64,000 nt of DNA from a virus. The DNA lies in the IMG/VR virus record IMGVR_UViG_3300013005_000002, positions 1 to 64,000 of that record, one strand, 5' to 3'. The position numbers were made by a program, and so were the translations under genes. Positions within the stretch are counted from its first letter, which is position 1. Each line of letters opens with the position of its first letter. The notes below the pieces were generated by a model. The model saw only the letters and a program-made list of their open reading frames with translations. It did not search any database and was not told where the DNA came from. This document shows positions 22,022 to 28,106 of the stretch, piece by piece.

Positions 22022-22171
22022 TTACCAAAATAAAGGATACATTGGAATAAATATAAAACCACTTATAATTGTATGAATACGTAGTTCAGTTGCGTAATTT
22101 ACTTCATACTTGAGTCCTTCTATTTTATTTAGAGTTAACCCCTTTATTTTTATGCATTTATATTTTTTCAT
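22022..22171 (-). CDS. MKKY-family tiny protein, duplicate A (MKKYKCI), 49 aa
   Basis: Nearly a copy of the product of 22332-22487: both share M-K-K-Y, CIK, GLTLNKIE, KYEV and the pattern Y-x-T-E-L-x-I-H over the first 33 residues, then diverge in a hydrophobic tail (here FIFIPMYPLFW). Clear recent duplication. The ATG forms ATGA with the upstream stop. Confidence 0.78.
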   Translation of the reverse strand: MKKYKCIKIKGLTLNKIEGLKYEVNYATELRIHTIISGFIFIPMYPLFW

Positions 22172-22335
22172 ATATTTTCTTTTAAAGCATAACACACTCT
22201 AGCATAAACCTGAAATCCAAAAGGTAAAAGAATTTCTTTAGACAGTTTATAATAAAATAAAACTTCAATTTGCGTTTTAAATACAGAGTTAAGATGACTG
22301 GATACTCCAGTATGTATATTTTTATATTTTCTCAT
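22168..22335 (-). CDS. MKKY-family tiny protein (MRKYKNI), 55 aa
   Basis: Lies between the two duplicate members. Begins M-R-K-Y-K-N-I. A strand-like TQIEVLFYYKL is followed by LLPFGFQVYARVCYAL, matching the family's strand, Pro, hydrophobic helix order. ATGA overlaps on both sides. Confidence 0.74.
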   Translation of the reverse strand: MRKYKNIHTGVSSHLNSVFKTQIEVLFYYKLSKEILLPFGFQVYARVCYALKENI

Positions 22336-22487
22336 ATTTCACCAAAAAGAAACCACACAGGAAGATATGGAAACTGTCCTAGTATTATGTGGATATACAA
22401 TTCAGTTTTATAATCTACCTCATACTTATAGCTTTCTATTTTATTAAGAGTTAGTCCCCTCATTTTTATGCACTCATACTTCTTCAT
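22332..22487 (-). CDS. MKKY-family tiny protein, duplicate B (MKKYECI), 51 aa
   Basis: Paralog of 22022-22171 (see there). Its tail is FPYLPVWFLFGEI. The start overlaps the previous stop by 14 bases, so the previous product ends Y-E-E-V. Function unknown. Confidence 0.78.
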   Translation of the reverse strand: MKKYECIKMRGLTLNKIESYKYEVDYKTELYIHIILGQFPYLPVWFLFGEI

Positions 22488-22635
22488 AATATAATGCTTC
22501 ATTTCTTAATTTACACATTATTTGCCAAAATCCTTGGTCAAAGACCACATCTATTTGATGCGTAGTTTCAAAATTAAAACTCCGACATTGATATAAATTT
22601 TTATAGTACAGGTATATTCTATTATATTTCTTCAT
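22474..22635 (-). CDS. MKKY-family tiny protein (MKKYNRI), 53 aa
   Basis: Begins M-K-K-Y-N-R-I. Contains THQIDVVFDQGFWQIMCKL (residues 25-43), similar in pattern to other members. The start lies in a 14-base overlap with the preceding member. Function unknown. Confidence 0.72.
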   Translation of the reverse strand: MKKYNRIYLYYKNLYQCRSFNFETTHQIDVVFDQGFWQIMCKLRNEALYYEEV

Positions 22636-22792
22636 AAATATAATGTTTCACTTTAAATTTTATTTGATGAGCAGTATGATGTGCACCTGTCGATAAAGCA
22701 GGAAATTTTATATATTTTGTCTGGTTTAAAAACAGTACACTTAACTGGTATCTTAAGCTAAACCATAAACTATAATTATGATATTTTCTCAT
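22622..22792 (-). CDS. MKKY-family tiny protein (MRKYHNY), 56 aa, first of array
   Basis: First of eleven consecutive members (22792 down to 21102). The ATG at 22792 overlaps the stop of the PDZ protein gene as ATGA. Begins M-R-K-Y-H-N-Y; the C-terminus is His-rich (GAHHTAHQIKFKVKHY) and ends Y-E-E-I. Function unknown. Confidence 0.72.
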   Translation of the reverse strand: MRKYHNYSLWFSLRYQLSVLFLNQTKYIKFPALSTGAHHTAHQIKFKVKHYIYEEI

Positions 22793-23202
22793 TTAACACA
22801 TATCACTTCTCTAATTAAAACTATAATCCAAGTTTTATCTCCCCTAGTTACTGTAATCTCTACTTTAGTACCAGGCTTACCCCTGATCTCTTCATTAGAG
22901 TGTATAACATCCCCGGCTTTAAGTCCAGCTTTAAATGCTGGGTATCCTTCATATACAGATTCAATTAAGGGAAATCCAGAAAGACCTATACCACCAAATG
23001 TATCCACACAGGCTTCACCTGGATTATCTCCTTTAGGAATAATAATGGTTTCTTCAAGTCCCCCTTTTGGATGATCGCCGCTACCTAATTCCTGCAAATC
23101 AACGGTGATTGATTTAGGCTGCTGAGGGGAGATGAAAATAAGCGACACCAATCCAAAATGGATAAGAGTACTAGCTATAAAAAATTTTATATCTCTAAAC
23201 AT
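22789..23202 (-). CDS. Membrane-anchored PDZ-domain protein, 137 aa
   Basis: Residues about 8-25 form a single span (FIASTLIHFGLVSLIFI) followed by PQQPKSITVDL, reminiscent of the TonB N-terminal anchor. A Gly-rich linker follows. Residues about 62-135 look like a PDZ domain: GIGLSGFPLIESVYEGYPAFKAGL split by the carboxylate loop, then GDVIHSNEEIRG and a final strand. It would bind protein C-termini at the inner membrane. Phage proteins of this type are unusual; a link to envelope protease control is inference. Confidence 0.75.
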   Translation of the reverse strand: MFRDIKFFIASTLIHFGLVSLIFISPQQPKSITVDLQELGSGDHPKGGLEETIIIPKGDNPGEACVDTFGGIGLSGFPLIESVYEGYPAFKAGLKAGDVIHSNEEIRGKPGTKVEITVTRGDKTWIIVLIREVICVK

Positions 23203-23368
23203 TTTTTAATACACCACTGGATATCTTATAATTAAATACTAACGAAATAAATAGTTTGGATATTTTATTCTCCACCATGTACCCAGCATTTTTTCTAATA
23301 TAGCCGAGGTAGTGATAATACACTTGGTCATATACTTGACCTATGTGTACTGGTTTATATTTTTTCAA
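23195..23368 (-). CDS. MKKY-family tiny protein (TTG start, LKKYKPV), 57 aa
   Basis: The TTG at 23368 overlaps the upstream stop (TTGA) and encodes initiator Met then K-K-Y-K-P-V. The middle is Tyr-rich (VYDQVYYHYLGYIRK). The 3' end overlaps the PDZ gene start by 8 bases. Keeping the family N-terminus with a rare start codon supports its coding nature. Confidence 0.7.
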   Translation of the reverse strand: MKKYKPVHIGQVYDQVYYHYLGYIRKNAGYMVENKISKLFISLVFNYKISSGVLKNV

Positions 23369-23820
23369 GCTTTAGTCCAGTATTTATCTTGGATAGTTTT
23401 TCCACATACATTACCAAAGATTCCTGGCTTTACAAACTCAATACCATCTAAAGACGACACAAGTTCATCGGTAATTTCAGGATAGATTTTGCACATACGT
23501 TGTATGGCAAAATTATACACTTGCTTCTGATACCATAATCCAAGTTTGTGTAGTCCTGTGTATTTAGTAAAAGGTTTAGTAACGTGCCAATCAAAATTAT
23601 AAAGAAGAGGCCACTTTATCCAAACATAGCCTGGGTACAATAGTGAGTGTAACCCGCCATCCCAGAAATATGGATGGTCGCGGAATGTGCCATACTTTTC
23701 TTTTCCATGAGTACCAATTCTACCATAGGTTTTCCATGTACGCATAATATAACTAATAGCAATATCTAGCTTATCTCCATGTTCTTCAAACCATGTATCA
23801 CCCCACTGATGACTTGGCAT
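23365..23820 (-). CDS. Conserved phage protein, 151 aa
   Basis: Trp- and Tyr-rich protein of 151 residues. The opening SHQWGDTWFEEHG and the segment GKEKYGTFRDHPYFWDGGLHSL remind me of a hypothetical protein seen in several large phages. No motif for an enzyme is apparent to me. It overlaps the upstream gene by 23 bases. Confidence 0.72.
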   Translation of the reverse strand: MPSHQWGDTWFEEHGDKLDIAISYIMRTWKTYGRIGTHGKEKYGTFRDHPYFWDGGLHSLLYPGYVWIKWPLLYNFDWHVTKPFTKYTGLHKLGLWYQKQVYNFAIQRMCKIYPEITDELVSSLDGIEFVKPGIFGNVCGKTIQDKYWTKA

Positions 23821-24175
23821 ATTTTCTCCTTTTTTTAGGTTTATATTTTTCTAATTTATAGAAAGAATTTTCTGTTTCTATTTGGTATCCGCCCTTAACT
23901 TTAATGCAACTTACAATAGGGGAGGATCTAAACCAACCAAATGCATTAGTAAGATAAATCCAAATAGATGTGCCTTTAGCAATAACCTGTACTTTAGATG
24001 CAGTCATAACTAGGTTTTTAACTTCATATAAAGCTTCTCTTCTATCCTTAGTTCCTATTTTAGTTAATGAATACATAGACTTATAATCAATTAGATCTAG
24101 TCCAGTGCTCTTAGCTAGCTTTATAGTTTCTTTTTTACTTAGTGGACTGTCTGGATATATTTTAATAGTGCCCAT
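23798..24175 (-). CDS. Hypothetical protein, 125 aa
   Basis: Product of 125 residues. Basic and beta-rich, with IKVKGGYQIETENSFYKL near the end and a lysine/arginine-rich tail (KPKKRRKYAK). It starts at 24175, 3 bases after the zinc-ribbon gene. Function unknown. Confidence 0.7.
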   Translation of the reverse strand: MGTIKIYPDSPLSKKETIKLAKSTGLDLIDYKSMYSLTKIGTKDRREALYEVKNLVMTASKVQVIAKGTSIWIYLTNAFGWFRSSPIVSCIKVKGGYQIETENSFYKLEKYKPKKRRKYAKSSVG

Positions 24176-24178
24176 ATA

Positions 24179-24406
24179 TTACACTTTTTCTCCACAATCA
24201 GGACATTTATAGTAGGCAGTTCTATCTGTCTCATAGTCATAGTGTCCGATTTCTCTTCCCCAACGATTAGCTAATCCGTGCTGCTTCCAGCCAGCGTAGT
24301 TTTTAGAAATACTAAGAGCTTTTTTTTCAGTATAACCTTGATCCAGAAAGGTCTGATAAATGAGTTCCCCATCTAAGTTTGTTCCGCAATGTTTACAAGG
24401 TCTCAT
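24179..24406 (-). CDS. Small zinc-ribbon protein, 75 aa
   Basis: CKHC at residues 4-7 and CPDC near residue 69-72 flank a helical middle (YQTFLDQGYTEKKALSIS), an obvious four-Cys zinc site. AGGAAAGGA precedes the ATG. A cytoplasmic nucleic-acid or protein binding role is likely; identity unknown. Confidence 0.72.
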   Translation of the reverse strand: MRPCKHCGTNLDGELIYQTFLDQGYTEKKALSISKNYAGWKQHGLANRWGREIGHYDYETDRTAYYKCPDCGEKV

Positions 24407-24483
24407 CTTATTTTTTTCCTTTCCTATAAATCAATACGTTTGAGCTGATATAGTAGTTTTAGTGTTTTTTTCAACGATAATTA

Positions 24484-24705
24484 TTAGTATAGGCAATTAT
24501 GTGCCTTCATAGCTTTTAAACAAAATTTATATAATTCTTGAGGTACGGTAAAAATTGCTTCTTCACCCTCTTGAAAAGTGTATAACTTCCCGTCATCCTT
24601 TTTGTATTGCATTACTTTTTTATTGATTTTTCTAGCTGCCCGGAAATGTTCAACAAATACTTTGTAGCCGGATTTTGTTTTTACTATGTTTTGGAATTCT
24701 ACCAT
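24484..24705 (-). CDS. Hypothetical protein, 73 aa
   Basis: The ATG at 24705 is preferred to a GTG six bases upstream because AGAGG lies 5 bases before it. A small beta-rich, basic protein (VKTKSGYKVFVEHFRAARK) with a C-terminal helix containing KFCLKAMKAHN. Function unknown. Confidence 0.65.
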   Translation of the reverse strand: MVEFQNIVKTKSGYKVFVEHFRAARKINKKVMQYKKDDGKLYTFQEGEEAIFTVPQELYKFCLKAMKAHNCLY

Positions 24706-24735
24706 ATGCACCTCTGGATTAGTTTAAAATATAAT

Positions 24736-24945
24736 TTAGGACAAGTCAATATATAATACACTATTTATAAAAAAAGTGCTATCTAGAATATTATCCCATA
24801 GCCACCCCGGATTTTTTAAATCTTCAGGAGAATCTTTAGTCCATCTAGTAATGTATTCACTTATCTCATATCTTGGATCATCCATAAAATATTCTTTTAA
24901 TATTTCAAAGCCTTTATTAAATTCTACATTACGATATTTTCTCAT
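24736..24945 (-). CDS. MKKY-family tiny protein (MRKYRNV), 69 aa
   Basis: Second of two consecutive members. Begins M-R-K-Y-R-N-V. Acidic middle, then PGWLWDNILDSTFFINSVLY, the Pro/Gly plus hydrophobic helix seen in relatives. ATGA overlap with the upstream member. Function unknown. Confidence 0.72.
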   Translation of the reverse strand: MRKYRNVEFNKGFEILKEYFMDDPRYEISEYITRWTKDSPEDLKNPGWLWDNILDSTFFINSVLYIDLS

Positions 24946-25121
24946 AAAAATAGATTATTATTCCAAAGCAATCGGTTTAATAGAAGTTCTTCTATTAATC
25001 TTACTTCAAGAAAATTAATACTTTTTAATGTTGTGTACATATGATCACTAATGTAGCGTCTATATTGTGTATGAATTTCAAATACTTCGTATACAAGCAC
25101 TGTTTTTTTATACTTTCTCAT
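24942..25121 (-). CDS. MKKY-family tiny protein (MRKYKKT), 59 aa, promoter-proximal
   Basis: The first gene of the 25121-to-21102 leftward unit. Begins M-R-K-Y-K-K-T and ends in a Leu-rich helix (FLEVRLIEELLLNRLL). A -10 box ends 6 bases before its ATG, so the mRNA would be leaderless. Function unknown. Confidence 0.72.
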   Translation of the reverse strand: MRKYKKTVLVYEVFEIHTQYRRYISDHMYTTLKSINFLEVRLIEELLLNRLLWNNNLFL

Positions 25122-25127
25122 TTAAAT

Positions 25128-25155
25128 ATAATACACTTTTATTTAAATTAATCAA
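25128..25155 (-). promoter_or_regulatory. Leftward promoter of the tiny-gene array, leaderless
   Basis: On the minus strand TTGATT (25155-25150), 16-base spacer, TATTAT (25133-25128). The ATG at 25121 is 6 bases beyond the -10, where transcription itself would start. Confidence 0.55.
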
Positions 25156-25170
25156 GGAAAATATGATGTT

Positions 25171-25180
25171 AACAAGTTTA
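25171..25180 (+). promoter_or_regulatory. Variant phage motif (TTAACAAGTTTA)
   Basis: GTTAACAAGTTTA differs from the consensus at the last two positions. It lies 20 bases before the ATG at 25200 and back-to-back with the leftward promoter. Confidence 0.45.
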
Positions 25181-25199
25181 ATTAGAGGTAGATAAGATT

Positions 25200-25463
25200 A
25201 TGTCAGATAAATCCCCGGCCAAAGGTAAAAGATTTAGTAAGCTGTTTAAGAATCCTGAGACTGGTAGGATGAATAAGGTATCTTATGGACAAGCTGGTAA
25301 AGCTTCTGACGGTGGAGATAGGATTAGGCCGGGCACAGATAAAGCTGCGGCTTACTGCGCTAGGAGTAACAAGATTAAAGGTGACTGGAGAAGTGACCCC
25401 AATAGTCCTAATAATTTAAGCAGACGTAAGTGGAAGTGTGTAGGGGATAAGTCTAGGAAGTAA
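25200..25463 (+). CDS. Basic phage protein, 87 aa
   Basis: Lysine- and arginine-rich 87-residue protein with GRMNKVSYGQAG, a PGTDKAAAYCARS stretch and SRRKWKC. It has the look of small conserved virion-associated phage proteins that accompany structural genes. AGAGGT is placed before the ATG. Shares the phrase RFSKLFK with the next rightward gene. Function unknown; DNA or virion binding possible. Confidence 0.72.
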   Translation: MSDKSPAKGKRFSKLFKNPETGRMNKVSYGQAGKASDGGDRIRPGTDKAAAYCARSNKIKGDWRSDPNSPNNLSRRKWKCVGDKSRK

Positions 25464-25470
25464 ATCTCTA

Positions 25471-25506
25471 GCAAGCAGAGCTTGCGGTGATTTTCGGTAG
25501 AAAATC
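25471..25506 (+). other. Two adjacent perfect hairpins between basic-protein genes
   Basis: GCAAGC-AGA-GCTTGC (25471-25485) is followed by GATTTTC-GGTA-GAAAATC (25489-25506). Neither is followed by a T-run, so simple termination is unlikely. RNA processing, pausing or mRNA stabilisation are options. Confidence 0.5.
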
Positions 25507-25534
25507 TATTGTGTAGTAGTCAAAGGAAGCGCGA

Positions 25535-25711
25535 ATGAAAAAAATGTTAAAAAGAGAAGATGGTAGTAAATCACAAAAAGGTCTCTGGGATAATATCCGA
25601 GCTAAGCGTGAACGTGGTGAACCTAAAGCTAAACCAGGAAGTAAAGACTATCCTGAGAAAAAAGCTTTTGCTAAAGCTAGTGGTAGATTTAAAAAACTAT
25701 TTAAAAAGTAA
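25535..25711 (+). CDS. Very basic small protein, 58 aa
   Basis: A 58-residue frame with CAAAGGAAG before its ATG. More than a third of the residues are Lys or Arg, and the end reads SGRFKKLFKK. It abuts the convergent gene at 25712 with no gap. Probably binds nucleic acid; may be an internal virion or DNA-packing protein. Function unknown. Confidence 0.62.
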   Translation: MKKMLKREDGSKSQKGLWDNIRAKRERGEPKAKPGSKDYPEKKAFAKASGRFKKLFKK

Positions 25712-26020
25712 TTAGTTACCTTTAAAATATTTACTAATATCTATTGTAAATCCTTTAGGTAAATTTATAACACAATCCATACTGCTATCGGTGCTATCAT
25801 CAAAATAATAAGCATCACTAGAACTAGTATACGGACTAAATCCATATTGTTTAGGGTCCCAGTTTGATCCACCAAAAAGAGTAGGCGCAACTTCAGGTTC
25901 TGTATATGTGGGCTCTTTCTTACAAGACCTACAGAACCAAAACTCAGACCTACCCCATACTTGTTTAGCGATATCTAAACTATTACAATGATTACATTTA
26001 CTTGGCTCTTTTTTGTCCAT
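25712..26020 (-). CDS. Zinc-ribbon protein, 102 aa
   Basis: CNHC (about residues 9-12) and CRSC (about 30-33) form a zinc ribbon; the rest is acidic and Tyr/Ser-rich, probably disordered, ending FTIDISKYFKGN. It overlaps the upstream gene by 23 bases. Possibly a transcription or nucleic-acid factor. Confidence 0.7.
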   Translation of the reverse strand: MDKKEPSKCNHCNSLDIAKQVWGRSEFWFCRSCKKEPTYTEPEVAPTLFGGSNWDPKQYGFSPYTSSSDAYYFDDSTDSSMDCVINLPKGFTIDISKYFKGN

Positions 26021-26291
26021 TTTTGTTTTTCCTAAAAACGACAGTTCCTGTCGCTTTATTAAAATAGATTTTCATATTTAATAGTAATAAAAATTGATTA
26101 AAAACAAAAGACTTTAATCCTGATTCGGCTAAATAAATGTCGTAAGACAAATCCCATGAGTTTGTTTTAAAATGTGATTTTATATCATTAGCCATTAACT
26201 TTAACTTTGGATTAGTTTTTAATTCATCTTTTGCTTTTTTATTCATATTGGATACAAAGTTTTTTCTTAATTCTGCTATTTGTTTACTCAT
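25998..26291 (-). CDS. Hypothetical basic protein, 97 aa
   Basis: Helical, lysine-rich start (NFVSNMNKKAKDELKTN), a middle with HFKTNSWDLSYDIYLAESG, and a last strand IYFNKATGTVVFRKNKNG. The start follows the previous stop by 0-1 bases. Function unknown. Confidence 0.68.
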   Translation of the reverse strand: MSKQIAELRKNFVSNMNKKAKDELKTNPKLKLMANDIKSHFKTNSWDLSYDIYLAESGLKSFVFNQFLLLLNMKIYFNKATGTVVFRKNKNGQKRAK

Positions 26292-26453
26292 TTATTTCCC
26301 CAATGTTTCAATTTCATCAATTGTTATTGTAACTACTTTATAATCTTTATCAATACATACAAAAATAATATCAGGCTTACCTATTGTTTTAGGAATACCT
26401 AATATACTTACTACTTTTAAGTTTAGTCCGGATTTAGTCTTTAATAATTGCAT
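26292..26453 (-). CDS. Hypothetical protein, 53 aa
   Basis: A 53-residue beta-rich frame (LLKTKSGLNLKVVSILGIP, then IIFVCIDKDYKVVTITIDEI). The ATG is within a TAATG overlap with the upstream stop. Function unknown. Confidence 0.62.
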   Translation of the reverse strand: MQLLKTKSGLNLKVVSILGIPKTIGKPDIIFVCIDKDYKVVTITIDEIETLGK

Positions 26454-26680
26454 TATAGTTCTCCTAAAAAAACAATTTCTTTTTCAAAATTAGTTAGCAA
26501 TTCATTAACCATTGTTTCTCTTGTTTTTTCTTCCCACCAAAAATCATCGATTTTAGCCGAGTGTTTATTAATAAGCCAAATAGCAAAGCTATTATGTATT
26601 TTTTTTGGCACAAAACTAATATGATCCGTTAATGGAAAATAGTACACATACTCTTTATCCACGGTCACGTCTTTGTGCAA
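26453..26680 (-). CDS. Hypothetical protein, 75 aa
   Basis: Product of 75 residues, overlapping the upstream gene by 26 bases. Aromatic start (YVYYFPLTDHISFVPKK) and a helical, acidic C-terminus. The most likely start is GTG or ATG within that overlap. Function unknown. Confidence 0.6.
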   Translation of the reverse strand: MHKDVTVDKEYVYYFPLTDHISFVPKKIHNSFAIWLINKHSAKIDDFWWEEKTRETMVNELLTNFEKEIVFLGEL

Positions 26681-26843
26681 TAAGTTCTTCTTTAACTAAA
26701 GTAAAATTATACAATTGATTCAATGTGATAAAACCATAAGCTTCATTGACATTGTCAAAAAAGCGCACATCCCACATTGAACTGGAATCTTCTTTAGGCA
26801 TAAGATATTCTAATCTATACTCTATTCTTTTTTCTTTTTCCAT
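26655..26843 (-). CDS. Hypothetical protein, 62 aa
   Basis: The ATG at 26843 is chosen for its AAGGAAGG ribosome site; a longer frame starting upstream would lie within the previous gene. Residues SSMWDVRFFDNVNEAYGFI and a C-terminal helix are visible. Function unknown. Confidence 0.62.
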   Translation of the reverse strand: MEKEKRIEYRLEYLMPKEDSSSMWDVRFFDNVNEAYGFITLNQLYNFTLVKEELIAQRRDRG

Positions 26844-27048
26844 ATATACCTTCCTTTGGTCCATAATAATATAAAGGTTTAGATCCGTCAAGATATTCTT
26901 CAATAGATTCGGGATTATGTACTTCAATGTGTGCTTTTACTAAAGCCAGTATATCACCTAGTTGTAATTCCTGGTTTATACACATTTCATCAATAATACA
27001 CTCTAAATCTAATAAAATCTTACCCATTGACCGAGTTTTTTTATCCAT
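26815..27048 (-). CDS. Hypothetical protein, 77 aa, promoter-proximal
   Basis: The start is set at ATG 27048, the first after a good leftward promoter (27058-27086). The longer upstream frame would begin before the promoter. Helical acidic middle (ILLDLECIIDEMCINQELQL) and a basic tail. The gap of 9 bases to the -10 leaves almost no leader. Function unknown. Confidence 0.65.
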   Translation of the reverse strand: MDKKTRSMGKILLDLECIIDEMCINQELQLGDILALVKAHIEVHNPESIEEYLDGSKPLYYYGPKEGIYGKRKKNRV

Positions 27049-27057
27049 GGTAAGTAT

Positions 27058-27086
27058 ATAATACAACGAATTAAATATAAAAGCAA
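27058..27086 (-). promoter_or_regulatory. Leftward sigma70-like promoter, near-leaderless
   Basis: On the minus strand TTGCTT (27086-27081), 17 bases, TATTAT (27063-27058). It is back-to-back with the rightward motif at 27095. Confidence 0.65.
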
Positions 27087-27094
27087 GGTATATT

Positions 27095-27104
27095 AACAAG
27101 TTAG
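27095..27104 (+). promoter_or_regulatory. Phage promoter-like motif (TTAACAAGTTAG)
   Basis: Located 14 bases before the TTG start of the first structural gene of the rightward block. The upstream sequence TATAAAAGCAAG is also found before the 35168 copy, and in both cases its complement is the leftward -35. Confidence 0.6.
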
Positions 27105-27118
27105 GAAGTGAGGTGTAA

Positions 27119-27121
27119 TTG
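27119..27121 (+). promoter_or_regulatory. TTG start codon with GAAGTGAGGTG ribosome site
   Basis: No ATG or GTG fits the frame near this position. AGGTG 5-8 bases upstream of TTG defines the start of the 325-residue virion gene, which therefore has a leader of about 15-20 bases after the motif. Confidence 0.55.
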
Positions 27122-28096
27122 GCTGGTATTAATACAAAACTAGATGCTAACCAAGTTCTTAAACAGGCTTATGATGAGCCTAATCAAAGACTTAGAGTAG
27201 ATGCAACGCTAAGTGCAACTATTGGTGACGTAATAATTAAGGACGCTGACGGCGATGAATTGGCCGTTAATCCTGATGGAAGCATCAATGTACAGATTGC
27301 TGGAGGTGGGCTCCAGGTAGAAATTAGTGCAGCAGATGGTGATAATATTGCCATCTCAGATGGTACTAATACTGCTTCAGTAAATCCAGACGGTAGTCTA
27401 AATGTAAATTTAGTGGGAACTAGTGAAGTTAAAATTACTGACGGAACTGATGATTTAGCAATCAACGCCGATGGAAGTATTAATTCTATAGTAACTGCAA
27501 CAGATTTAGATATTAGAAATTTACAATTTTCTACGGACAAAGTAGATATTACTGGTTCTAACGTAGGAATACAAGGAACCGTTACAGTTCAGGCTACCGA
27601 TTTAGATATTAGAAATTTACAGTTTACTCAAGATAAAGTTGACGTAAGTGGTTCTTCTGTAACCGAAGTAAATAGTTCTGGTATATTAACTGAATTACAA
27701 TCTATTGATTCTAAGCTTCCTTCTCTTGGACAACAAACTGCTGCTAATTCAATAAGCGTTACTTTAGCTAGTGACATTGGTCCTCTAGTAGCTAATGTAG
27801 AATTAAATGCTTTTACTAATACAAATCCAGACAATGTCCAATTAGTTGGAAGTATTAATGGAACTGCTACTGGAACTAAATACGGTATTGTTAATAATCT
27901 GCGTTTACAAATTTTAGATGCTCATGATAGAATTGCTAATTTTATTTATGCAGATTTTGGTACAAAAAATCAAAGAATTATACAAGTAAATTATATCAGT
28001 GCTACGTTTTTAGGAACTACTGTTCAAAGAGTTTTTTCTTATACATTAGTTGGAAATAATTATAGGCGCGATAATGAAACTTGGACTATAGTTTAA
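27119..28096 (+). CDS. Beta-repeat virion/fibre-type protein, 325 aa
   Basis: Residues about 20-190 are built from short repeats: the unit I-x-DG-T-x-x-L/A-x-N-x-DGS-I/L occurs at least four times, and ATDLDIRNLQF-x-x-DKVD occurs twice, 32 codons apart (27503 and 27599). The C-terminal 100 residues form a different beta domain. The composition (Ser, Thr, Asn, Asp, no Cys) and its place ahead of other virion-like genes suggest a tail-fibre or decoration protein. Specific role unknown. Confidence 0.65.
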   Translation: MAGINTKLDANQVLKQAYDEPNQRLRVDATLSATIGDVIIKDADGDELAVNPDGSINVQIAGGGLQVEISAADGDNIAISDGTNTASVNPDGSLNVNLVGTSEVKITDGTDDLAINADGSINSIVTATDLDIRNLQFSTDKVDITGSNVGIQGTVTVQATDLDIRNLQFTQDKVDVSGSSVTEVNSSGILTELQSIDSKLPSLGQQTAANSISVTLASDIGPLVANVELNAFTNTNPDNVQLVGSINGTATGTKYGIVNNLRLQILDAHDRIANFIYADFGTKNQRIIQVNYISATFLGTTVQRVFSYTLVGNNYRRDNETWTIV

Positions 28097-28106
28097 GGAG
28101 AATAAA

